From Linum tenue (taxonomy: Eukaryota; Streptophyta; Magnoliopsida; Malpighiales; Linaceae), in assembly GCA_946122785.1 (NCBI GenBank), contig CAMGYJ010000011.1:124001-188000 (forward strand): a DNA stretch of 64,000 nucleotides. Direction: 5' to 3'. The notes below the pieces were generated by a model. It saw only the letters and a list, made by a program, of their open reading frames with translations. It was not told the DNA's origin and ran no database searches. Below, in pieces: positions 45,201 to 56,845 of the stretch. The translations under genes and the position numbers were made by a program. The stretch's first letter is position 1. Every line of letters begins with the position of its first letter.

Positions 45201-48200
45201 AGTCTCTCGCGGTGTAGCCGTTCCTGCATATCGGGTTCATAGAGCTGGTTCGAGGCCGCTAGTTGCTGAATCTCACCTTTTGCGACTCCTAAAGTCTTGT
45301 CTAGACTTGTTTTGATTTTAATATTCACATGAAAAAAAGAGGAGCCTTCCTTCAAATGCCATGTAAGTTGGTCTTTCTTTCGCCTTCTTAATTGCTGCTC
45401 CATGAATGTATAAGTTATTTATTGCTTTTACGATCGTTCTTCCTCTAACTTCCCTTCCCCACTATGTAGACTGTTGTGTATACCATATACTGTAAATGTG
45501 TTCCTATATGCTGTTCTGTTTTATGTTTCATGTTTTAATGGTTGACAAATGAGATTCTCCACATGCTCGTGTAGAAAAATAAGAAGCGCACAGTATTGCA
45601 CTAGTGTTTATCGAAGCTAAGATAGAAACAAAGCCTAAATGGGATCACTCTTTGGTTAGAAACGCCTCTTGCTCTATCTTTCTATCAATCCAAGCTAGGA
45701 TATACACTGTCTTCCACTTTTGTTTTTACATTTTGGAGCCACAATTTTACGTTGCTAAACCTTTCAAACTCTGCTTAACTCTATTGGAGACTGTAAGAGC
45801 GATTTGCAAAACACCAAATGCACACGTAGACTTGTTATTGGTGTCTCTATGGTGTCTTTTGTTTTTACTTTTTGGAGCCACAATTCCCCGTGCATGCATG
45901 GATGTCCGACCACGTAGACTTGTTATTGGTGTCTCCATGGTGTCTTTTGGGCCGGAGAAAGGGTCAAATAGACTACTGCCCTTATTTTGGCACAAAGTTA
46001 GAAAAAGGGCAGGACTGAGTTTGAGCCCAACAAAGTTATAGCTGCAAGGATTTGGTTGCAATTGCTTCGTCTTATGTCACAATTTTAACTTCATCCAAAA
46101 ACTGGTAGAATAAATTGAGTGACTGAAATGCAAAACCGTTTTGAGATTTTTGCTCCAAAGGTCATACAAGTTTATCACCATCTGACCTTTTCAACCTTCA
46201 AATCAGAGAGAATAGACAATACAGACCATTTCTATATGATTGATGGGTAAAAAAAGGGCATTTCCTTCTCTTTAATTACTTCTTACAACGCTCTCGAGGA
46301 TGTTATTACACTAATATAATATGATCGACAACAATCTCAACTTTCATCCATTGACTTATCTCTAAAAATGTTCTTGAGAACCGCCATTATCAATCTCGTG
46401 ATCATGAGGTTTCATAAATTCAACGTTATTTTCAATCTGCTATCAACACAATAACTTTTGAAATATATTTGATCATCCATTTAAGACTCCCCGCTTGGAT
46501 ATTGTCATGTTGTTAAATCTAATGTTACCATCCGAGACAACACAACTCACCCTTCGGAATGCATGCCACTAAGGCAAGGTTGGTGAATTGAGTAATAAGC
46601 TTTCCTATCTCTTGATGTATGATTTGCTTAGCTGGCCTATTTTCATGAAGAGTTAGAGCAATCAAGTCAATTGATTCTGATTGCTTTCTCATTTACTCTC
46701 ATGAATTCCATTCTTGATAAACCCAACCTATAACTAAGTGTAGTTGGCTTATTGTATTTAGCCTCGCGGATTATGTAATGTCGACGTAGATAATTTGACT
46801 TAACCTAGGCTTATAGCAGCTTGCATGCTAAATCAAAATGTTGAGGCTTGCTCCACCAACTCTCCACGGTTTAGGTGGCCAATAGTAACAAGTAAAATAA
46901 TGGTAAACCATTTTATTTTTTCAACTTTTTGAAGATTAACATGACAAATAACGTTTCAAAACGAAGATTAAAGTCAAAATAGAACCTCGTGTTCCATATG
47001 ATGATCCTCATTTGGAGAAATATAAGAATGAGCGAATTGTTGACAATATTATGATGGCTTAGGAGCTTGTTAGTGGTTATCATAGAAGAATGCTGTCCTC
47101 TAGATGTGCTATTAATGTTGACCTAATGAAAGCGTTTGACACTGTCCATTGGGATTTTCTTTTCCAAACCATATTTGTGATGCGGTTCCCTCCCAAGTTC
47201 ATAGGATGGATTAGGGACGATAAGCCGTGACTTGGCATATCGTTGCATCATAGACCCTAAGAGCTTAGAAAGAAAATGTGGTCATAAACCTGGAATCATC
47301 TAACACCTTGTATGGTGAACATTGGTTTTCTCTGAATCTCCACTTAGGATAGCCAATAGTTTCTATGAACTTCGAGTATCAACTCAAGGATATTCTACCT
47401 CCGGAAAGAGTCTCATATACTCTCACTAGTCGTTTAACCCAGATTCCACAATTTGGTCCAACTAAAATTGGTGGTGGTAGAGAACTAAAGTTGTTGTGTC
47501 TTTTTTTTTTCGATAGAAAGTTGTTGTGTCTTCAACACCAAGCAAAGACTAGGAATAATGTAAGTATGTTAAATGTAGAGCATGGTGAAAAGGAATCATG
47601 TCAATAGGATATGAGATACCTTGCATGGTGAAAAGGAATCATGTCAATAGGATATGAGATACCTTGCAACATATAAGGTTTGCATGCACCACAGACATAC
47701 AAGGACCCAAAATGACTTATTAAACATTTCGAGTGCTCCAATTCAACTTGGATGTTGGTTTGGCACATTTGACTTGCTACTCAACATAAACCTTTTAAAT
47801 CTTGAATTAGTATTATTAAGTAAAATGGTAGAAAAAGAAAGGAATACGAACATGCAAATGCTGTAGAAACCCCAAGTGCAACCAAAAGATCAAGGCAAAT
47901 AAACAAATGGTTGGAAAAAGCTTTCAATAGCACCACACCACCCTTTCCTATCAATAGTAGATAAAACCTTCGACAATACTCATGCCACAATGAAGCTCAT
48001 ATAATTTTATGGTCACTTTGCTATACTGAATGTTTAAATGACTTACTGCTCTCTTACCTTCTATCTCTCTTCATTATGTAAAGTCAATCGTCATGTAACC
48101 TCTCCTATATCACGATTTCAATAATTATCATTCAAATGACATACAATTGAAAATCATAAAACTATCTTCAGCAGTATGATCTTGAACGTCCAATCATGGT

Positions 48201-51200
48201 GATCGTTGCACCATATTCTCAATTGCATGAATCAAAAGTCTGTGAAAAGTAATTTCCCCCTTCCCTTATCGGTATACCCTAGGCTATCCTTCTTTGATAT
48301 TAACCCTAATAGTCCATTCTAAAATGGATAGAATGCTTCTATAACAATAACATGAATACATTGTTTATTATCTTTTGGCAAAAATGATTTGATGTTCTCC
48401 TTACTATATCAACATCTAACGATTTTGGAACATCTACACATATTAGAATCAAAACGATTTTGGAACACCCACACATATTAGAATCAAAACCATTTTTTCA
48501 TGTACAATCTTAGATCCTCAAGGACTTAAAGTTCTTTTCTATGGATGTATACATGCTTATATCCATAAAAAAGTGAAGGGTACATAAGGATAAACTAAGT
48601 CAATAATACAAAAAGGTGTTACAAAGAGTTGGAAAAAACATAGCTACTATAGTTTGTTAGAGGTTTTTTTTTATGGATAGTTTGTTAGAGGTTTGAGGAG
48701 GTTAGAAAGAAGAGATTGAGCCATTGCCAAACGACATAGAATAGCATTGCCTTTGGTATGAGGTGACAAGTTTAAATGCAATATAAGTCTCACAAATGGC
48801 TATATAAACTTTCGTTGTAATGGCTTGAACATGCTATTTTTTACCACTCAAGATTCTTGAGTTTCTTTCCATTCATAAATATCAAAATATGAACAAACAG
48901 ATTAATCGAGTAGCTTTATCATCCCATTTGCTAATCGAGTCTTTGCCGCAACTTGGTCTAGGTCCTTATAGTTGTAGACAAAAGAAGTTCCACACTTGAC
49001 CTGCAAAGTTTAAGAGCAAGTGATATAAACACTATTCTATTAAAACACATAAAACAATGGTTAGGAAGACACTAAGGATTTAAAGCTCTTTAATTATATA
49101 TTATACCTTCAACTTGAACTAAAAATGTCAAAACAAACTAGAATGCATTATGAGAGCTATATCATAAAGCCCATATCCATAACTACATGACAAGTTAGCC
49201 CTTTTCCATCACATAACCCTTAGGTCTAAGGTGACGAGTTTAAATGCAATATAAGTCTCACAAATGGCTATATAAACTTTCGTTGTAATGGCTTGAACAT
49301 GTTATTTTTTACCACATAAGATTCTCGAGTTTCTTTCCATTCATAAATATCAAAATATGAACAAACAGATTAATCGAGTAGCTTTAGCATCCCATTTGCT
49401 AATCGAGTCTTTGCCGCAACTTGGTCTAGGTCCTTGCAGTTGTAGACAAAAGAAGTTTCACACTTGACCTGCAAAGTTTAAGAGAAAGTGATATAAACAC
49501 TATTCTATTAAAACACATAAAACAATGGTTAGGAAGACACTAAGGATTTAAAGCTCTTTAATTATATAATCTACCTTCAACTTGAACTAAAAATGTCAAA
49601 ACAAACTAGAATGCATTATGAGAGCTATATCATAAAGCCCATATCCATAACTACATGACAAGTTAGCCCTTTTCCACCACATAACCCTTAGGCAAGGGAT
49701 AAAGAGTTGAGAATATCTTATAGTGAAAAGAAAAAAAAAGGATTGTAAAAAGTATAAAAAAAGTAAGTGGTAGAATACTTTAGGATTAGACTAAATTCTA
49801 ATCCTGGCTTGGACTCTGATAAGCAATTTTTTTGATTAAATCGACAATTTTTTTTGATTAAACCGACAACATTGCAGACATTGATTAAAATGACCAAAGA
49901 TAGGCATAGGGCTGGAAAAATAGACCAGACCGTTAGCAAAATTATGGTCCAAATCGAACCGTAGACCATTAAGTATGGTTTGGTCTGGTCCGGTCCATGG
50001 TCTGTAATATTTGATGTTTTGATTTTTTGGTCTGGTCTGGTCTAGACCGCGATTTACAGGACCAAACCGTGTACCCAACCTACTTTTCAATACGTGTTAA
50101 CAGCCCATTCGACCACTCTCCAAACTCCCACAACGACACCCAAGTCTCAACTTTAATTTTGATAATCTCGTCCCCTCCTTCATTCACAACCACATTTCAC
50201 TAGAGAGTAGAATTAATCGTGTCTCTATGTGAAATTATGTTAATGTTTATGACATTATGCTGCAATTTGGGTTTTTACATCTATGTTATGTACTAAGATT
50301 AATGGTGTCAAAATTATTCATGCATGTTAGAATTAACGTTTTAATACAATTTTTTTTCTATTTGGTTATTGGTTCAATTTTTTTGTGGATGACTAAACAA
50401 ATTGTTCATTTTCCGTTGAGTGTGGTCTATATGGACTAGGCAGTACCAGACCGCACAGGCGTGGTTTGGACCAGACAGTGTAGTCAGTGATCTATACTCC
50501 AGCCTGTCGATCTGAACCATAGACCGTATATATGGTCTGGTCTGGACAAGACAACACCGTTTCCCAACCATAGATAGGCAGAGGCAGGTTGTTTCATGGT
50601 TGTGATTGCATTGTCCTTATAGCGGAGTCATTGATGGCTTACGGGGTAGCCCTAGATAGTATATAGCCTTCCGAAAGAGCCAATATGAATTTGTTCTCCT
50701 TTTTTTCTTCTATCCCATCTCAAGGTAGGATAAGGTTGCTGTAGAAGAGGCCACTTTGAAGCTTTATCGTGTGCCCGCTCGCAAAACCTGATCAATTTAC
50801 ACTTTGTTAGATGTGTCAATTAATGATCACACCTTAAAAGAGAGCTTAACCTTCATTAGGGGTACTTTCTCCATAATAACACTAGTGACTTGTAGTATCT
50901 AGTCTAGGGACAAGGCCATATATGGAAAGAATGCCTTTGACCCCTTATCTACACCTCTCCATGCCTCCATCATTATTGCAATAACTATGTACTCAATTAA
51001 GTATGCAAGAGAGTCTCTTCCAATAATTGTAGGATCTCATCCATGCTATACATGTAGTAATCACCTTCTCTATTCATTTGAAAGTAGTTTTGTAAGCACC
51101 ATTTCTAGACTCGTATACCAAGAACTCACACTATTTTCACCAAATAAATCATTACAACCTCACATTTCGAAAAACTTTATAAAAACTATGTGGTACCAAA

Positions 51201-54200
51201 ATTTTAGAGTATCACACAATTATTTACGCTTGAATACTCATGATTGACAACACTACTTACCAATGGTTAGTGCACATTGCAGAAAGAATAGTCAAGATAG
51301 AATATACAAGGGTATATATCATACAAGCATTAAAAGTCGTCATTGCGCTTCCCTTAGTTACAAGTATATCTATTAGGGTCAATTGACACATAATCAAGCA
51401 ATTTCACTAACTCTGGCTTCAAAAGCAAGCCAACAAGATAAGAACTCGACAAGTCGCCAGAGCCTTCTCTAACTGTAAGATTAGTATGGGTCTCTCCCTT
51501 AATTATAAGGCTAGTACCATATTGCCTACTAGATTTGTGTTTCACAACTAACAAGCCACCCCTACCGTTGGATGCATACGAAAGGAGAGGCATGTGTTTG
51601 ACAAATGAACCAAACGCTTAAGCCCCTCGACATATATGACTATAGGCGAGCATTGTAAGTGTAAAGGATAGTACTCCTTAAACCACTTTACCCTTAATTC
51701 CACCCCTCATGTATGTGTAAGTGTAACTACAGAAGAAAACACCAAATCGACTCTAAGACAAGCAAAACAGATATGACGTCTGGATGATTTATCCTCCATG
51801 CGAGTATACAGACCTTGTGCACAATGACCATGAGGTTGGTAATACATCCTCTTTGATCAGTTGCATGTTTCAAACTAGGGCCACCAACACTGGAAGTACG
51901 TGAAACCAAAGAGTCATATGAATACCTTTTAGAGGATATGAAGAAAATAAGGCATAATAAGCCGACTCACCGTAGATACCAATACCATAACACACTACTA
52001 GTTAGACAGCTCATACTTTGAGAAAAGAGCTCACTACCCATATCATATTCAATTAGGTCGATCAAAGAAAGCAGGCTAGTCAGAGGTATATAACAATGCA
52101 CCATCTAGGTCGATCTAAGAAGTTTGGTTCTGAGTTTCGGCCCTTTCCTTGACGCTTGCCGTCTTCCTTTCTAACAGTTCTCTTGGACCCATATCTGGTT
52201 GAGGATGTGCATGTTTCATTTGTTGTTTTGCTCTTTATTTTAGCTGTTGGGTCGAATATGGATGCTTGTTCTGTGGATCGTGTGCATGTTGCTTTGATCA
52301 GAACTTCCTAGCTCAACAGAGTATGTCGCGTCATAATTATAAACCACTAAAGCTCGAGTTCAATCTGATGCTAACGGTCGCCAAAGTCTCACAGGAAACA
52401 GCTAATCTACTTCTGTATCTATTATTTGTCAGAGTGCACCTCCTTGCCTATCTGTAATTTTCCACGACCTTTTGCCCTGTGCATTATTTGGATCCTTAAT
52501 ATCGCTATTGATGTGATATACAGTTTAGAGAAAGTCATCCAACGCTACCAGGCTCACAAAGATGCAGACGCTGCAGTTAATGAGCATACAAGCGGGACTG
52601 AGGTTTTTTTCCAGATCCCTATATCTTATCAGATAGTATTGAACTCCTATTTCCAGATGATAATGCTTCTGCAGACTCCAAGTAGTTGTTCAATATGCAA
52701 TCACTGCCATCAAGTTGAATTTTGAACTCTGTCTCTTGCTAGAAAGTTGAAGCATGTTGTTCTAATAAATTGTAATTGAACTGTTTGTGCCTTTTAGCTC
52801 CCCTACAGCGAGCTATTGTATCATTATTGACTTGAGAAGATAGGTATTTAGCAGACATGGTATCACAGTACCCACAGAATAAATCCATATGGTACCTTAA
52901 TACCTCAAATTCTTGACTCACTCAGACTGTCTAACTTCGTCATGGGAAGAGACGAATAAGCTTGACAGAATAATCTGTAGAAAAGATAGATAGGTAAGAA
53001 CTACAATGGTTCAGAAAGGAGCTTTGTCTCTAGTCAATTGCATTTTCGGTTCTTTTGGCAGTCTTATAAGCATGCTACAGAAGCTCACCCTAGGAACATC
53101 AGAATCTGCTTCTGATCTATCAGAATAGAAAGAAAAAGAACACCAAAAGGAAATAGAGACAGAATTAATAGAACAAACAACAATCGCCACATAACTGGAA
53201 AACAGACGGTGCGAAAAGAGGTTCTTCAAGACATACTTTATTCATCTCCTCGCTGTCCAGCTTTTAACGTTTCCTATTTGATTCGTGAGAAACATTAGAT
53301 GATATTTGTTTTATGTGTTCTTGCTGACATTGCAGTTTCTTCTTCAACTGCATATCAAACTTTTAGAATACTGGATCACATATATGAGATTATAGGTCCG
53401 TTATATCAGAAATAGAGACACTCAGAGGGGGTAGGAATTTTGCATGGGTTGTAGGAATTCTGTATGGTCCTTGAAAAAAGAACCACAATTTGCATTACGT
53501 TGGTGCTTTCCCAGTATTGGAGCTATCTGTAACCCCATATATAACAAATAGTCGAAGAGGAGTGACAGAATAGTTCTGATTTTGCATTTCTAGCTCTCCA
53601 CACTCTAAATCCTTTCCTCTTCACTATGCTTCCCCTGCTCCGCACTGTGGATTCCTTTACTGCACCAAAGGTGAATCCTTTGGAAGGGTGTGCTCCTCCT
53701 TCCTTCCTTGTAATTAATAACCGAGGGATGCCATTCTGATAATTCATATCATAGTTTTTCTTTCTTTTCCCTGGATGATAATTCATGCTGTAGTTTTCTC
53801 TCTTTCTATCCAAGATTTATCTCAAATTCATGCTGTAGTTTATATCTCTCATTAGAGATGGAGCAATCCATAATTCCTATTTACTTTCTATAAGCTTAGT
53901 AATGGCTCCAAAATTCTAACTCTTAGTAGTATATACGTCTTTAACTCCCACTATCACTGCTACAACGACCCTTGACATGGGCAACAATGAAGTAGCTGAG
54001 AATCAAATATTCACTACATGGCTGTACTATTTAATAGTCACTTTACTGACTGCTGCTTCTATGAACACTTATTTCTGCTACTCTGAAAATCAAGAAGATC
54101 AGGTTTATCAGGATACAAAAAACAAGCCGGAAGCCTTGCCTGATTTTTCGCGAGGACACAAAACCGTAGATATGCCTAGTTTCTATGTTTCACTTCCCAG

Positions 54201-56440
54201 TGAAACTTTCCTTTTAACTGTTTTGGGTCTAACATGACATGGTAGGAATATCTAAGATGCATAGAACTCTTCATCTTAATTTCTCATACCACTGACTTTG
54301 TCCGATCCTGCAGAAGCTGCTGCCAGCATGGAGGACTCCTGATGCTGGTTCCGACTTGCTGCTGAGTGTCCAGAGGTAACTTTCATACCGAACCTACAGG
54401 ACTTCTCTTTGTGTTTAACACATATTTACAGTCCTCATCTGCAAATTTCTGCAGGCATGTGGAAGCGAAGACTGTGGTGCAGCTGGATCTAACACAAGTC
54501 ACGCAACTAGTCAGGAACCTGGAGTCCTTGCTCAGGGAAGCCCAAGTTCGAAAGGTCAGTATTCAAGAACAAATCTAATATACTGTGCCTTCTCTATGCG
54601 TTATAATAAGTTCAGAGAGAGTATACTTATACTCCTCTGTCTAGCTAGGAGCTATAAAGCTACTTCGTCGTCAAGTAAGGTCTAGTTCTTAATTGACTGG
54701 ACAAAGGCACTCTGCTTTAGAGGGAAAACATTTCCTAATATGTTCTTCACTTAGTGGTTCATCCGAATTCATAACAATGAAACAGAGGCATCCGACTCTT
54801 CACTGTGCCCACTCTGTGAATTCCAGTTTTCATATTCGTTTATTATACCTGTAGATATGTTCAAATATGATTTGAAACAGCAATTCGTGACATTATCTCG
54901 ATGGCCTTATGCAGACGGAGCTAATGATTCAATCTGTTACGGGCTTTCAGCAGCAGGTACACATCTGCTGTCTCGCTTAGTTCTGATAGTTAAAAAAAAA
55001 AACCTCATTGCATATCTCTCCTCGTGGTAACTTAAACCAACTCTTGAGGAAACAACAACACATTTACAGACAAACATAGCTTTTGAGCTTTGGAATTAGG
55101 AAGAAATTGCCATGAACTGTGGCAGGCTGACAGGTGAGTTGATGAATGTGGAACTTGTAGGACTGACTAGTATAAAGTTTGTAAGCTCCTATGCATATGA
55201 GAGAAACAAGGCTGGGTATGATATTTGCAGATAACATGAACACCACTGCTTCCTAGCTGTGGATTCTGAGCCTGTCCCATATACCAGTTTTTGGTGTACT
55301 AGTGACTGAATCTGCCAACTTGCCATATCTTGTCATTGCCTAGGTTCAGATATTTCTTTTCTTAATCAGGCAGCTGCTAGAACCTATCTGCATGGGAAGA
55401 AAGAAAACAGTAAGAAAAGAAAGGGAGAAGGTGGAGGAGTGGGTTATGGGGGAGAGGTTCCTTTGTAAAAGGGAAATAGCAAGTGGGTCATAGTTCTTTT
55501 GGTTGCTCCACTAATCCTAACGAAAGGTCATAAGGATATGGAAAATGGAGTTGCTGCTAAGGCCGAGTACTTTGATGGGTTCTGCGAGTACTGTTTTATT
55601 GGCTTTCTTTTTTGTTCATATATGAAGAAGACACCGGGAATAAAACAGAGAAGTTTCAGACTTCTACTTACTGTACTGTGATTTAGGGACCACAAAAGGC
55701 ACCAGCTTTTCCAAGTGCATGCATGCCCCTTCGAGAAAATAGCTTTTTGTTTTGCCCTGAAACAAACAAAGACAAGCAAAACTAAACATAGGAGAATGTA
55801 AACACTATGGTTATTCCTCAAAAGTGCTATGCTTTCCCATTTTTCTCCCAACTCCAATAAGATTTTCCTCCCTCTTGTGCAGGAGATACCTCTTCCTCCA
55901 GAAAACCTGCTGATGGAAAACGAGGTACAATGAACAACAGAGTAAAATCTCACCATGTAATTCTGGAAACTTGCACTTGCATGCAATCACAAATTTCAAA
56001 AGAAAAGAAATAGAACAAAGACATTTCAAATAATTCTTTCACCATCTCTGTCACTGTTTTGCCTTATGGTTACATGATTCCCACAGCTCTCATCCATAGC
56101 CAACCAGCAGAACCAGAGCCAGAATCAGCAGCATGAGCAGGATCTGGATGACATTCCTAATCCCAACCAGCAGCAGCAGCAATTTCTCCTGATGGGCATG
56201 CACCTAAACAACAGCAACAATGGCGGAGTTGGAGATTCCAGTGTCATCCCAATCCACCAGTTGCAGCATCATCAACAAAACCAGCCTTTCCTCATGGGTA
56301 TGAATCTGAACCACAACAACTTCCCTACAACAGATGATAACAACAATATCAGCAATGGTGGTGCTGGATCTGGTCCTTCTGCTGCTGCCTCTCTGCTCCA
56401 GAGGGATGCCTTCCAAAAGGACATCCTTCATTTCTTCTGA
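42071..56440 (+). CDS. MIKC-type MADS-box transcription factor, FLC-like, copy B (complete, 7 exons)
   Basis: Exons: 42,071-42,255 (185 nt), 52,524-52,602 (79), 54,314-54,375 (62), 54,455-54,554 (100), 54,915-54,956 (42), 55,883-55,924 (42) and 56,087-56,440 (354 with TGA). All borders are GT-AG and the phases join into 287 codons. Residues 1-61 are a type II MADS DNA-binding/dimerisation domain ([45 protein letters not shown]). Next come the I domain ([17 protein letters not shown]) and the K domain ([28 protein letters not shown], ending LLMENE). The C-terminus is Gln/Asn-rich and ends [15 protein letters not shown]. Seven exons with these lengths and the K-domain wording fit the FLC clade; a nuclear repressor or regulator of flowering or dormancy is inferred from the family. 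Intron 1 is 10,268 bp and carries several transposons. Oddities: a Pro-rich exon 3 ([11 protein letters not shown]) and QLVRN where copy A has QLERN. Confidence 0.88.
42552..43600. repeat. tandem duplication, about 558-bp period, in intron 1 of copy B
   Basis: Units begin ACATTAATGATAAGTACAAA (about 42,554) and ACATTAATGATAGTTACAAA (about 43,112). They share AACCCAATGGAATGAAAGAC, ACCAATCACATGTTTTAACA and AAAACCAAGGTTCAAGAAGG. Identity is clearly below 95%, so this is an older event. Confidence 0.8.
43629..44361. mobile_element. hAT-type non-autonomous element in intron 1 of copy B
   Basis: The ends TAGGGATGGCAATGGAGCG and, inverted, TAGGAATGGCAATCAAAC are hAT termini. CTAGCACC is perfectly duplicated at 43,621-43,628 and 44,362-44,369. 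Subterminal zones are rich in CCCATACCC/GGGTACCC words. Length is 733 bp with no transposase. Confidence 0.88.
45891..45901. promoter_or_regulatory. RY-type motif cluster in intron 1 (TGCATGCATGG)
   Basis: Overlapping TGCATG (RY) words occur here and at the matching place of copy A (CATGCATGCATG, 7,331-7,342). RY elements in FLC intron 1 bind B3-domain VAL proteins that recruit Polycomb silencing. A similar role here is only a guess, because such hexamers also arise by chance. Confidence 0.3.
46966..47275 (+). pseudogene. LINE reverse-transcriptase fragment inserted in intron 1 of copy B
   Basis: A plus-strand reading shows [10 protein letters not shown] then a stop, [34 protein letters not shown] and [11 protein letters not shown], the start of a plant LINE RT palm. 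The flanks join exactly to copy A sequence (GATTAAA... then ATGTGGTCATAAACC, near 8,179), so copy A is the empty site. The fragment is about 310 bp and truncated at both ends. Confidence 0.75.
47581..47666. repeat. perfect 43-bp tandem duplication
   Basis: Two identical units (47,581-47,623 and 47,624-47,666) begin CATGGTGAAAAGGAATCATG. Copy A lacks the pair, so it arose after the copies separated. Confidence 0.95.
48761..49696. repeat. recent 468-bp tandem duplication in intron 1 of copy B
   Basis: Units run 48,761-49,228 and 49,229-49,696 with only a handful of substitutions seen by eye. Both contain AGTTTAAATGCAATATAAGT and CATGACAAGTTAGCCCTTTT. The matching region of copy A has its own tandem duplication with a different unit (about 370 bp). 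Confidence 0.9.
49907..50572. mobile_element. hAT-type non-autonomous element in intron 1 of copy B
   Basis: The left end TAGGGCTGGAAAAATAG and the inverse of the right end (TATGGTTGGGAAACGG) are hAT-like. GATAGGCA is perfectly duplicated at 49,899-49,906 and 50,573-50,580. Both halves are dense in GGTCTGGTC/GACCAGACC words. Copy A has no insert at the matching position (about 10,610). Confidence 0.85.
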
Positions 56441-56845
56441 CCAGACCCAGAAAGAAACTGCATGCAGAGAAAGATGCATGCATCCACCATCATAAAGACA
56501 ATGATGCCTGTTTGTACTAGTTTCCCTAATAATTTCTGAGTTTTGTGATTTTAGCTCCAGCCGCCCTGAGTGTTTTTACTAGTAAATAAAATGAGGAAAG
56601 AAAAAAGCGCGTAGAAAAAGGAGGAAAGATAGCAGCGGCAGCTGCTTGCTGCCACTTCTAGATGATATAAGTATTACATGTGTTGTGTAAAAAGGTCTGC
56701 CACCCTGGCATGACATTGCCACGTCGCCGGTCTGAAAAAGTACCGCTTGGTACTGTGGGCTATCACCTGTAATTAATTACGTAGTATTAAAATATTTGTA
56801 TAATGTAAGTGGTAATGTAATATGTATGCCAACGAAGTGATGTAT

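Larger units (their letters stand above)
45015..56845 (+). repeat. direct duplication, copy B of the MADS region
   Basis: Collinear partner of 6,495-18,060. Copy B-specific insertions are the LINE piece at 46,966-47,275 and the hAT at 49,907-50,572; copy A shows empty sites for both. Right-hand similarity stops at about 56,845, where RNase H-like sequence begins. Confidence 0.8.
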
